Shown piece by piece: positions 33,595-44,000 of a stretch of 64,000 bases of DNA. The notes beneath the pieces are model-generated. The model had not been told where the DNA came from. It did not search any database and saw nothing but the letters and a program-made list of their open reading frames with translations. Position numbers and translations under genes: made by a program. The stretch is from Pachyseris speciosa (taxonomy: Eukaryota > Cnidaria > Anthozoa > Scleractinia > Pachyseridae), in contig JAEMWC010000248.1 of NCBI GenBank assembly GCA_016490735.1, forward strand, positions 769,501 to 833,500, given 5' to 3'. Position 1 is the stretch's first letter, and the number at the start of each line of letters is the position of its first letter.

Positions 33595-33928
33595 TGCACA
33601 TGTCATCGGCTTCCCCGTAGGGTCGACCCCCGGGCCTACCAGGGAGATATGTGGGGGAATACAAGGAGATGGATGGGATTCTTTGCCCGAGGGTAGGGGA
33701 AAATCTTGATATTGTTTTACGATCAAAGATTAGGGTGTGGGGGAATTTGCAAGTTTGAAATTAAGGATGTCACGGGGGTTTTCAGCTGAGAGACACCTCA
33801 CCCAGGGGACTTTGTCTTGAGAGATTCCCCGACCCCCCGGGGAAATTCCTCAAGTTTGCTCGACTGGTTTTACAATCCCCCTGGTCAGCCCGGGGGTCGA
33901 TCCCAAGGGGAAGCCGATGACGTGTGCA
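33595..33928. mobile_element. 334-bp MITE, TTA target (PIF/Harbinger-like)
   Basis: TTA at 33592-33594 and 33929-33931. The inverted ends start TGCACATGTCATCGGCTTCC and pair for about 45 bp with few mismatches (TGCACACGTCATCGGC on the other side). A TWA target is typical of PIF/Harbinger. It is nested in element B, so it inserted later. Confidence 0.75.
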
Positions 33929-34039
33929 TTATTTTTACCTTACTGGGATTACAAAATTTAAATAAGGAAGAAAAAAGACTGATTTCTGGTAGTTAAAATC
34001 CAAATGATGACATTGTGAAAGTTGCCCATTGCTTAACTT

Positions 34040-35380
34040 GCTCTGTAGCCCATATACCTGCCATCGGGTGCAGGGTACTGAGACCTTATCTTACGTACTG
34101 CACAATGATACAGAAATTACTCTTCTGTTTCCCCTGCCAAGTTTACCATACCCCAGAGTGCAAATTGGCGATAACCAGCTTTTCAAAAGCTCTTCATGCT
34201 GAAGTTATAGTCATCTGCGCGAATGTCACAATGTGCTTTCATGCAGACTTCTTAAATGTCTTTATCCAAGCAAATATTGGAAAAAGCTGTGTAGTTGGTG
34301 GTGCATGTGACCCTCTTACAGCAAACATTTTCCTGTTCATCAGGCAGGCCTACACAATTGACACTTGCACCACTGGGGGGCATTCTCATCAGGTGGTTCT
34401 GGATCCTCTGGGCCTTCAGTGGCCAGTTTCTTTGCAAAGTCTAGGCTTCCCCTTCCCAGACTTAGCATTTTGATGAGGACCTTGTCTTTAGTATTGCTGT
34501 CTAGGGTAGCTACAAATTCCTGAGGGGGCAGACAAACTTTTATCAATACCAGATTTACAAACATTGAAAATGAAAGAGGACGGTAAGTCGGTGTAAACAA
34601 CAGGGAATACACCCAAATCAAGGGACCTTTTGAACTTCAATGGAGGGTGTGATGAACCGGTTGCGTGTCCAAACTGTTTTACTATGAGGGTAAGGTAAGT
34701 GAAGTGAGGAATTTTCAACATAAATAGTCGGAAAAAAGGCTGCTAGCTAAGAAGATGACAGTCAAAGTCTATAACAACGATTGCCGACATAACATCTTCT
34801 GCTATAAGAAAGAAAACAGTCAGCAAACTTACCTTTATTTCATTCTCGGCATGATGGGGTTCTTGTTCGAAACGCAAGTCGCCGTCAGCCAAAGCGAACG
34901 TTTCGGTTTGTCCTCCAACACTAGGAACTTCATCAGGGTTTAACTGAAAGTAAAGTAGCAAAAAGCAAAAGTTAAGAACAAAACAAAGCTAAATTTAATA
35001 ATAAGAGCTCTCGAAAAGTACGTATAGCTAGCTTACCTTGTTCTTGCATTGGGCTTTGTTACACGTGCAAAGACCATGACAGTTTTGGTTGCCTTCGCGA
35101 CATTTACACGCACCTCTTCCAATCCTCCTTACACACAGGCCTTTGCAGTCACATGTAACTTTGTCCTAGGTTTTTTGGTAGAGAAATGGTGGGTAAATTT
35201 TAGTAAACATAACCTGGAAGGCAAACGTCGCAACATCACAAGTTGGGCAAGTTACTAACCTCTGTTCCTACATTCTCGGCTGCTTCGTCGCCTTGTACAA
35301 TCGAGCCATAAGTGTTCACAGTGCGCACATTTTCTTCGGAAGCTACGGAAAGTGAGTCCGAGGTGTCCACGACAAAATAT
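34040..35380 (-). pseudogene. Element B partner gene: CXC-like plus P2X7-ballast-like Cys protein, broken
   Basis: Minus-strand exons with consistent phase 0: about 35375-35260 (acidic, DTSDSLSVASEENVRTVN), 35165-35037 (CDCKGLC...ACKCREGNQNC and HGLCTCNKAQCKN, a CXC-type zinc-cluster pattern), 34943-34833 (acidic) and 34519 onward. The last exon carries WCKCQLCRP, ENVCCKRVTC, a KAGYRQFALW block, KIRSQYPAPDGRYMGY near the end. That series resembles the cytosolic zinc-binding ballast domain of P2X7 receptors, which also occurs without the channel in many invertebrate proteins. A frame change after CRP and an in-frame TAA after CLDKDI break it. No membrane helices are seen, so it is not a P2X channel. 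Confidence 0.55.
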
Positions 35381-35546
35381 TTCCACACAGATCATAGTAT
35401 AAACTGACACGACTCGGGGCACGAGGCGATTCGAATTTTTGCCGCGAGACTAGAACTCGAAGCTTCGCTCTGGTGAAAACAAAAACAATAACAGAGGCGC
35501 GTGAAGCATAATGGGCAATACTGGGTCTTTAAACACGAAGGCGCGC

Positions 35547-35553
35547 TATAAAA
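35547..35553 (+). promoter_or_regulatory. TATA box inside left terminal inverted repeat of element A
   Basis: TATAAAA lies within the inverted repeat, 75 bp before the ATG of the plus-strand partner gene. A CCAAT motif (GCCAATCAAACG, about 35587) lies between them. As the repeat is inverted, the same box faces inward at the right end. Confidence 0.55.
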
Positions 35554-35621
35554 AGAGGCTTCCCTGGGAAGCTCATGGCTCATTTGCCAATCAAACGTCG
35601 ACCAGTGAGGGTCAATCCAAA

Positions 35622-36754
35622 ATGGCCGACGACTCGAAGACAAGAAGGGTAAGCGTAATGCAAAGTTGTGTGTTTTCTTTCCTTTTTCTTCGGCCATCAA
35701 TACCCAAAAACTAAATATCTTTGAAATTTGCGCTATTTTAGGTAACTATTCTACTGGATGATTCACTAATTGAAGAATTAAATGGTTGGCTAACGATCAA
35801 TGGTGGCGAGATCGTGAAAGTGGAAAAGCCCCGCAAGAAAAATGCACCTACGCCAGGTAAAACTGCTGTGATAGCCTTAATATCCATAGAAAGTGTAGTA
35901 CGCAATATTAACCTAAGCTTTTTTCCTTTTGTCCCAGTCCTTTTGTTTCTATATTGCAATGTTTGTCCGCCAATTCGTAACCGCCAGAGCGTAAATCATA
36001 AATATTCATGACCACAACTTGTCATATTTACCCACCGTTTACGTTCTTGAAAAAGAAATGCATCTTGAAACATCATCGTCCCTTTCCATAAGATTGACTT
36101 TTAGAGTTTTCTAGAGCAGTTCTTAAGGAATTCCTCTAGCTCTTTCACAATAACGGTACGCTCAGAACAAATTATTATGGCGCCATTTTACCGGCTTCGA
36201 ATGCCAGCTACATATTTCAAGCGCTTGATATGTCGTCACGTTTGCAAGTTCAATAACCTATCATTTAATATGAAATTTATCTGCTTTTATTTCTTTCTCC
36301 GAAACAAGAAGATCAAGAAGTGATTGCAGTCGATCAAGATCAGACAGTGACTGAGGAAGCACCAAAGGAATTCAATGACCTCCAGCGGGAGATTGTTTCC
36401 GCTGAAAACAACGGTATTCATTCGGAACAAAACGTGTCACACGAGCAGTTCTGCACATTCTGTCGAAACTCGCCTTGCATTCTTAGGAGCGAGAACCTGC
36501 CTGCCAGACTGCGAGCGCATGGCCCACAACGCATGACTAATCATTGTAAGAGAAAGGCAGACTACAGGGCGTTTTACACCATTCTAAAGAGAAAAGGATT
36601 GTGGCGTGACGATGTCTACTTGCAAAGGAAAGACGCCCTGGGTTGCTACATTGAGGACGTGCGGGAAGTAATGCCAGTCTGCGTGGTGGAGGACGTAAGG
36701 AAGCGATGGCCCAACCCTGACGGAGTACCGTATTGCGGTCACCGTCGATCATAA
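35622..36754 (+). CDS. Element A partner protein, 195 aa, Cys-containing (P2X7-ballast-like C-terminus)
   Basis: Three exons, 35622-35648, 35742-35856 and 36309-36754; donors GTAAGC and GTAAAA, acceptors TTTTAG and AACAAG; phases 0 and 1 match and total 588 nt. AATAAA lies at 36761-36766. Residues 1-50 are basic/acidic (TILLDDSLIEELNGWL, EKPRKKN). Residues 91-130 hold C96-x2-C99-x4-C104 (FCTFCRNSPC) and NHC127. The end, about 160-190, reads MPVCVVEDVRKRWPNPDGVP. That C-terminal pattern (P.CVV..VR...P.P.G.Y.G) matches the close of the P2X7-ballast-like domain in element B's partner. Likely a zinc-binding nuclear factor that works with the transposase; this is inferred from position only. The start ATG lies in a YY1-like AAAATGGCCGAC context. 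Confidence 0.7.
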
Positions 36755-36778
36755 AAAATCAATAAAAGTGTGATTTGC

Positions 36779-36838
36779 AAAACAAACAAACAAACAAACA
36801 AACAAACAAAACAAAACAAAAGAAAAAAAAAAAGAAAA
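36779..36838. repeat. (AAAC)n and A-rich simple repeat
   Basis: Repeated CAAA/AAAC units just after the polyadenylation signal of the partner gene. Confidence 0.85.
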
Positions 36839-38010
36839 AGCCCTTGGTAGGGAGGATGGGAGGGAATGGGGGATAGGAATGGATGGTGGTAGTTTCATTG
36901 GTCAACAGACAACAGTACGACCCCAATCTTTTTGTCTGTTCTTTATTTCATTTCTAATACAGTAGAACGTGGAAGAAATAAAAGCCAACAACACATGATA
37001 TATTATACCACCTCCAACTCTGCAACATAGCTGGAGCCTGTCCAATATGGCTTGCTCATAGATCACTGTAAACAAAAGCATTAATCATTAGCATGTAAAC
37101 AACACAACAGTAATAAAGGATGAATATGCGAATGATCATCACAGTTACAAACACTACTGAAGTAATAACGGGGTTGTATCATCATAACGTTTGCATGACA
37201 TCAAACTCTAAACCTGTGCCTGGGCCATAATAAATAATACAAGCACACTGCTGATTGAAATGTTATTTGGCATTGTAAGACTTGGTGACAACTTACCCAA
37301 GCAAGAGCAATTATTCTATTTCTTTTTTAATCCAAAGACCAACCACAATGGGAACATACACAGACCTAATGTCAAGACATTCCAAAAGGTATCAAAACCT
37401 AGAATAGGCCAAAAAGGGTTTAGGCATGGAGTAATGACTGGCTGTCACTATGATTGAAGGTATAAATAACACAGGTGTAAATGGCAAAAAAAAGAGACAA
37501 CTCTGTAGGTTGTTTTATACCAATGACGTACTCAAGAGAGAGATGACCTGTTATTTTCTTTTCTAGGAAAGAAAGGGTAAAAAAATAATATATCCATATC
37601 CCTAAGAACGTAGAAATGAGACCAAATAAAACTATAAAATATAATAAATAAATAAATTGAAGGCCAATGACTTTCAAAGATTGGATGGCTCCTAAAGGAG
37701 CCTTTTTTGTTTCACTCCATCTTTCATTTTTTGTGTCTTCACTCTGCAATCTATCAGTCACATGTCAATCAAATCATTCTCAGATTCCCAACTGCAAGAA
37801 GAAAACAAAAGCAACAATCAGGATATTTCTATGGAAAACAAGCTGATATTTGTTGCTTATGTCCAGTGTGCTTATGCTTCAAGATGGGTACAGCTGGGGA
37901 GAGTGGGAAAAAGAGAAATCAAATTGTTGAGTGGTGCAGGGGCCTGGGTGCTACCCTATTTACATGGACAAAAGCTATGTAATTCACATTTCCAGTGATA
38001 ATTGACCTGT
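36839..38010. other. element A intergenic region between the convergent genes
   Basis: Non-coding as far as I can see; presumed 3' UTRs of both genes. A TTTATT at about 36943 could be a minus-strand polyadenylation signal for the transposase gene, although other AT-rich candidates exist. Confidence 0.4.
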
Positions 38011-41000
38011 TCACAATGGTAGTGGAGCAGCAGATATTTTGTTTCTTTCAAATAATGTACGCCATATTGCCTCTCTAAACTCAAAGGTCTTGGGTCGCAA
38101 TACTCTGGTGGGGGCCATTCTTCCGGGATGCCGTGAATGCTGATAGTGCTGCACTGAGTAAACATCTCGGCCAACATTCTCATTCTGAAATCAAAAATTA
38201 CATTTCAGTTTCTCCAACCATGCCCCTGACTTATCTTTGAACAAGTCAATCCATTGCATGCAGTGTTACAAATACTCTTGGGTATACTTCAGTGGGGTTA
38301 ATTTGTAAATATTCTGCCTGCAGGTTTTACAGCTATCAAAATCAATAGCACTAAGTTGGCAAAACATACCCAATCTAATATGGCAAGATACACCCTCATC
38401 TCGTACGAACCATCACCAAAATGAATCCTTTTTGGAGCATATATAAGGACTACAACATGGAAGGACTCAATATAGAAGGTGTCGCGGCACTGAAAAGAAT
38501 GTTGAGAAAAAAAGTCAAGCTAATAGCAAAGGAAAGGTTTCTGGTAGTACCTATTCCCCTAAACACCCAGTAGTACGATGGCTTTAATTGTTATGCATAT
38601 ATGCTGCAGTGTAAAAAGGACATATACAGGCAGGTATGTAGGAGATCCCTCTAAAAATAGTGTGTATTGAACGATTCATCTCATATGGTAGATAGAGTTT
38701 TCAACAAACTTTGCACACTTGCCAGGAGGTAATCAGATGGATTTTTGTAGATTGTTGTCTTCATTATGGCTGTCCTGTACAGATCTGCAGCTTTTGGATC
38801 AGTCAACTTCTTCTTGCTACAGATGTACCCCTCGTGTTTGCACCTTGAGTCATGGTGACATAACTCATGTCTTCCCTGCAACAAGCATGAATCACAGATG
38901 AACACTGTAATAAATAAGTAACATCTGAAACAGTATGCATACCTAATTTGGTTAGTTTATGTGAAATTTATTGCAATGTGGTGTTGCATTACCGATATTT
39001 TAATGAGGACAAAGATATATCCTCCATATTGAGCACATACAAGCCTACACTTCAGTTACAAGAATGCTTCTTCAGAAAGAGCTGAAACCGTCATTTTATT
39101 GTAAATTCTTTACATTTTTAGATGAGAAATTAACCTGATAGTGGTCCACAATATTTAACAGATACTGCTGAAATCCAGCTTCTGTGCCATTGTTGTTCCT
39201 CATGGCCCAATAAAAGTGAGTTTTTGTGGCTTTTGCTGTAACAATAAAAAAAAAAAAAAACAGTTATTTCTAGAGGTCCTCTGAAAAATATATATTTTGT
39301 GAAAAATATATTTACCTTTGTCAGACAGTTCTGTGAACCATTTGACTCCCTCGTCACGCCGCGTACCACTACATATCTTCTTCATGTCCCTTGCCACTCC
39401 CTTGGTACCTATGGGGTAAGGTTTTTATTATAGTTTTGGTATAACTTGGAATTAGGATCCTAATTACATAACTTATGATCATCTCTCAATTACACTTACC
39501 ATGCCATGTATCAAAAGAGTTCTTGATCCCTTTGCCCTGGAACCACGTCTTCAGTGCCATCACACAATCATGTGCAACTTCTATAACATTATGACCTATT
39601 TGTGATGGAAACAGCAGAATAGAAATCATTAATTTCCAAGTATCTCACACGGAAGGTTAACCAAACCAAACAAATTGTTATATAACTAACCATGGTTTTC
39701 AGTAAGATTGGTGATCATTTCCTTTGTCATGGGCACCTCCCTGCTAGGTGCACTTCTCTCATTTTCACGACTCCAATTACAGACAGCAATGATCTTTTTG
39801 TTGCTAAAACCAAAAACATTAACACTATATTACACAGGAAAAAATATCAAAAATCCAACCCAGTTTTTACTTGGTTTTTACCCGGATTTGATGAAAACCA
39901 ATCCCAGGTAATAACCATGTTTGGTTTTCACTTGGATTTTCTGTTGGAAAATAAAAATCACTGTTTTTTTCCTGTCCTGGATACTGAAAAAAACAGCTTC
40001 TTCCTGGGTTTTAGGGAATCCTAGAAACTGTACTTGGTTTATCCCTGGTTTTTAACAGTTTATGAAAATCCAAATCTGGAAATTATTTCCCCAGTTCTGG
40101 TTTTCTACTTAATCCAAAGTGGGGTAAGATCAAACACAAGAGAAAGATGCAATAATCTGTTTTGTTTATTATCCAGGTTTGGTTATTTAATATGGGTTAT
40201 TAAATTATCCTGTACAAAAAAACAAGTCTGGATATTGTCCCTACTCCTGCTGGCTTTCTACTTATTCCAAACTTGGATAAGACAAATTTACCAATGGGTT
40301 AAGTGTCTCTCCAAGCATTATCTACCCATTTGCCATCCACAGTGGATAAAAGGCTGCTGAAATGGATAGTCTCCTTCTCTTACCCAGAGTAAGACAGTGT
40401 CCTTCTTCTATGCTTATCAGCCATTTTTTGTCTACACGTAGGTTTTGTCTACATTTAGGTATTGTCCTAAATTTAAACACCTAAAATTCGTGCGGCGATC
40501 GATTCGCGCCATGCAGCTTCAGTTACAAGCCAGACAGCGGTGTCTTTCATAATTAATGACACAACATGTGTGTTTACATGGACTAGCATCTGTTATAAAC
40601 CAATCATAGCGAAACAGGCTCGCAAGATATAGCGGGAAATAATTTGCTGTTCGTGGATTTTTTTTGTGATGTCGGCTGTTCGGGGAAGGAGGATTCGTTC
40701 CGGTTTGAATCCTGTGGTTTGCTCCCCAGTTAATGAAGAAGACAATTCTGACTTCGATTCGTCATGCAGCACGTTATCAGAAGTTGAAAATGAGAATAGT
40801 CCACCTCAATCTCAAGTGCAGCTAAAAAGAACTGCGACCGTGGTAGATGCGAGAGGTAAGCTTAAGCTTAGTTCAATTCCCGCCAAAACAGTTTTGCTTT
40901 CTGACTAAGCAACTCCTTCTGGCCCGTTCTTATTTTCTTTTGTTCTTTTTCACATTAATCAGAAGTTGAGAATGACGACAGTCCACCTCAATCTCAAGTG

Positions 41001-44000
41001 CCGCTAAAAAGAACTGCGAGCGTGGTGGTTCAAAGAGAAGATCCGAGAGGCAAGTTCCCGCTAAAACAATTTTGCTTTCTGACTAAGCAACTCCTTCTGC
41101 CCAGTTCTTATTTTCTTTTGTTCTTTTATTGATCTTCAGACTGGGATGTTCAGCGTGTCAAGGCTTGGGCAAAAGCTCTATTTAATGATGAAGACATAGC
41201 TAGAAAATTCGAAGTAGAAGAAATCGACGGGTGTACACTGCAGTCTGAGCGTATTCTGTCCGACGCTGCAATGAACAGCCTTGGATTATCAACGATTGGA
41301 AAGAAGGACAAATTTGCCATTGCAGTCGAGGGTCTTTTCGGTAAATTCATCAAAATGATATTAATAGTGTCAATTTTTAATTCGGGGGTTCTTCAAGCTC
41401 TGGGTTTGCATAGTGGCAAAGAAGCTTACATTTACTGTTTTGCGGTCATTCATGCCCACAATACTAAACCAGTTTTATGAGTTTTTAATCTAGAGGTGCT
41501 TCCATCAACTACAACAAAAAATACGGAGATACTTTTGTTGCTTCTTTTTCTGAGCAACATGGTCTAGTTGAGACTGGGCGAACCTTCCGAAAGTGGAGAC
41601 AAACTGTTTGCTTATCAATAAATCAATCAATATCTTTATTAAAGAAAATTAAGCTTACTTTGAAGTGAGGAAGCACTGTTAAAGTTAGTTAACTTTTCAG
41701 TAAGTTTGAACCGAAATATTGAACGGTGTTGTGCCATAATTGAATACACAAATTTATAAGTTTTAAAACCAAGCATACATTATACTCTTGGAATTGGAGC
41801 AAGCAGGACAGAAAAGCCGTTTCCAAATGTAATGAGAATTCAGTGACAGTTGGGCAATTTTTTTATAGGTGGTGTTGTTCATCATGAGCGAAAAAAAAAC
41901 AAGTTAATGTGTACAGAACGTTTTGAAGATATTGACAGAAGTCTAACAAACAAGGAAAAGGACACATTGACCTCTGCAGACCGCAGTGTTTACAATACAA
42001 AGTAAGTTGAATTAAAGTGTGTTCATGCCCTAATTGTGTTGGGATTTTCCTTGGAAATGATGGAAAGGAGTTGATTCGATTCTCTTTAAAAGATTTTTTG
42101 TTGCAGAAAACTACACTAGAGTCAAGATCAATTGTGTTGAATTCTTGATGCCCTCTTAATGTCATTTTGCATTCTTAGGAAAAAGAGGATTATTGCCTTT
42201 GCTCGGACTGTCTGGCCTGATGATCAACCCACCCCTTGGTTTAGAAGCAGTCCAGAAAATTCAAAGAAGCTCCAAGAGATAACAAAGCAGTTGGCTGAAG
42301 ATGAATCTTACACTTTCCCTAGAGCAGGCTTAGGAACAAAAGCCATAGAAGAAATCATTAGAAAGTTCATGCAGGAAAGAAGACGAAAAGAAAATGATCC
42401 ATTAAGTTCACAGAGCGATCAGGACACAGGTGAAAGTGGCAGTAGAGGTAGTAGCCCTTCCATACTATCAGCACGGCAAGGGAAAGCACAAAGCTATGAA
42501 GCCTATTTCATTGATGGTAAGTCATTGCTGGTCGTATTGTTCTTCTGTCATCAGGGGATTATTTTATATATATATAACAACTTTATATTTGTTTTGCAGG
42601 TATTTTATAGCAGTTTATTCACTGTTCATGTTATTTTCATGCACTACTACAAAACCACTGCCTGACAAAATAACCACATGACAGTTGCAAAACATTAATA
42701 TTAGAGTGAGGGTATTATGAAACCTTTCTTTCAAGGATGACTTACTCCCAGAATTCCAGTTCCAAAAAATGGACAAAAAAAATTTGTATGGTGTACTGGT
42801 ATGCACATCAGTGGTATAAATAATTCTAGTATGGCCCATATGTTGTTTCCTTTAATGGACAAATGACTTTGCTTATGTTAGCTCACTACATGTAATTGTA
42901 CAAAGCCATTTCAATAAACGTTGTCAGATCAAAGACAAGACCGAAAGGTAGTATGGGTAGAAGTAGAAGGCTGCATGTTTGTTCTCCTCAGAACAAACAT
43001 GTGGAAATAAGGTATTTTCTGGCACTGAATTTTAGAATAACTTCCAATCTCAAAACTATGTCATGTACAGATGGAGTGTAAGAGTTACCACCCCATACTG
43101 GTTAGACGGAGTCATGGTCTAGATATTCATTCAAAATTTGCAAGGATATCAGCGTAAAAGAAATCTGCTAGTTTGCATTTTTGTGCATGACTAAGTTTTC
43201 TATCTCATGAGACCTTTTTCTTAGCTTTTCTGTCACTTTAGAGTCTTGAGTTTGGAAAATTCTTCCAATATTCATTGTTGCTAAAAAAAATCTTGTTCCC
43301 ACATGTCTAAAGCATCTTCATATCTCGTGAGATTTGGCTGTTGTCTTTCTCAGGTTTGAGCTTGATGTCAGCTACTGCTATTCTTCTTGTCTGGTTTCAG
43401 AAAACTGCAAGCAATGAGATCCGCCTTAGTCACCTGAAACATGAAGCCAAGCAAATGGGCTTAACTTTACTAACTAAGAAACAAAGACAAAAACACTCAC
43501 ATACGAGCAGTTGCCTCATTTCTTGTGCAAAATAAGGTTTCAATTGCTGCTGGTGTAACACTTGATAGAGTTAGTCAGGATGATGTCTCAGTCACTCAGC
43601 GATCATGATGATGTCTTGTGATCAGTTACTTTACATCTAAAACGTTACTCAGTATGTAGCTGTGTTGTGTTTTTCACTCTCTTGAGTTGTGCATGAAAAC
43701 TACATGAACAAGTCTCCTTCCAATTTAAGAATTCATGTTGATTTTTAAAGCAAAGGAATAGTGCACTGTGTAATAGGCATGTCCATACAGTGGCAGGGAC
43801 ACGTATGAACATGTACAGGTTGTTTGGCATAGGGAAATTAAAAGCAGTGCGATATGTCTTGACATTCTGGGAAAAGAACCAAGAGAATGTGCTTATCTTT
43901 TTTAATAAACAGACAACACTTACAACCAGTTGCCTCATTCCTTCTGCAAAATACTAGATTTCAATATGCAGATGTGGCACTGGACACTGAGTTACTCGGG

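Larger units (their letters stand above)
30516..35528. mobile_element. Element B: 5.0-kb TTAA transposon, decayed, two convergent genes
   Basis: TTAA at 30512-30515 and 35529-35532. The terminal inverted repeats are identical over 23 bp, starting AGACCCAGTATTGCCC. Inside are plus-strand exons related to the N- and C-termini of the transposase in element A (30778-32717) and a minus-strand gene for a Cys-rich protein (34040-35380), so the two genes converge. The catalytic core of the transposase is absent and both genes carry frame breaks, so B is not autonomous. A 334-bp MITE is nested at 33595. Its right TTAA is also the left TTAA of element A. A Kolobok-like superfamily is inferred from TTAA and protein resemblance. 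Confidence 0.85.

Noticed and set aside
34040..35380. P2X7 purinergic receptor gene
   Set aside because: No channel transmembrane helices or extracellular domain; only a ballast-like Cys pattern within a transposon.
35392..35700. 102-codon minus-strand frame across the B/A junction
   Set aside because: It runs through both inverted repeats and the start of the partner gene on the other strand; no splice or motif support.
43341..43535. Alternative last exon of the SAM gene (NEIRLSHLKHEAKQMGLTLL)
   Set aside because: Has a good acceptor, but from the phase left by exon 5 it meets a stop after five codons; the exon at 42928 fits phase and is longer.
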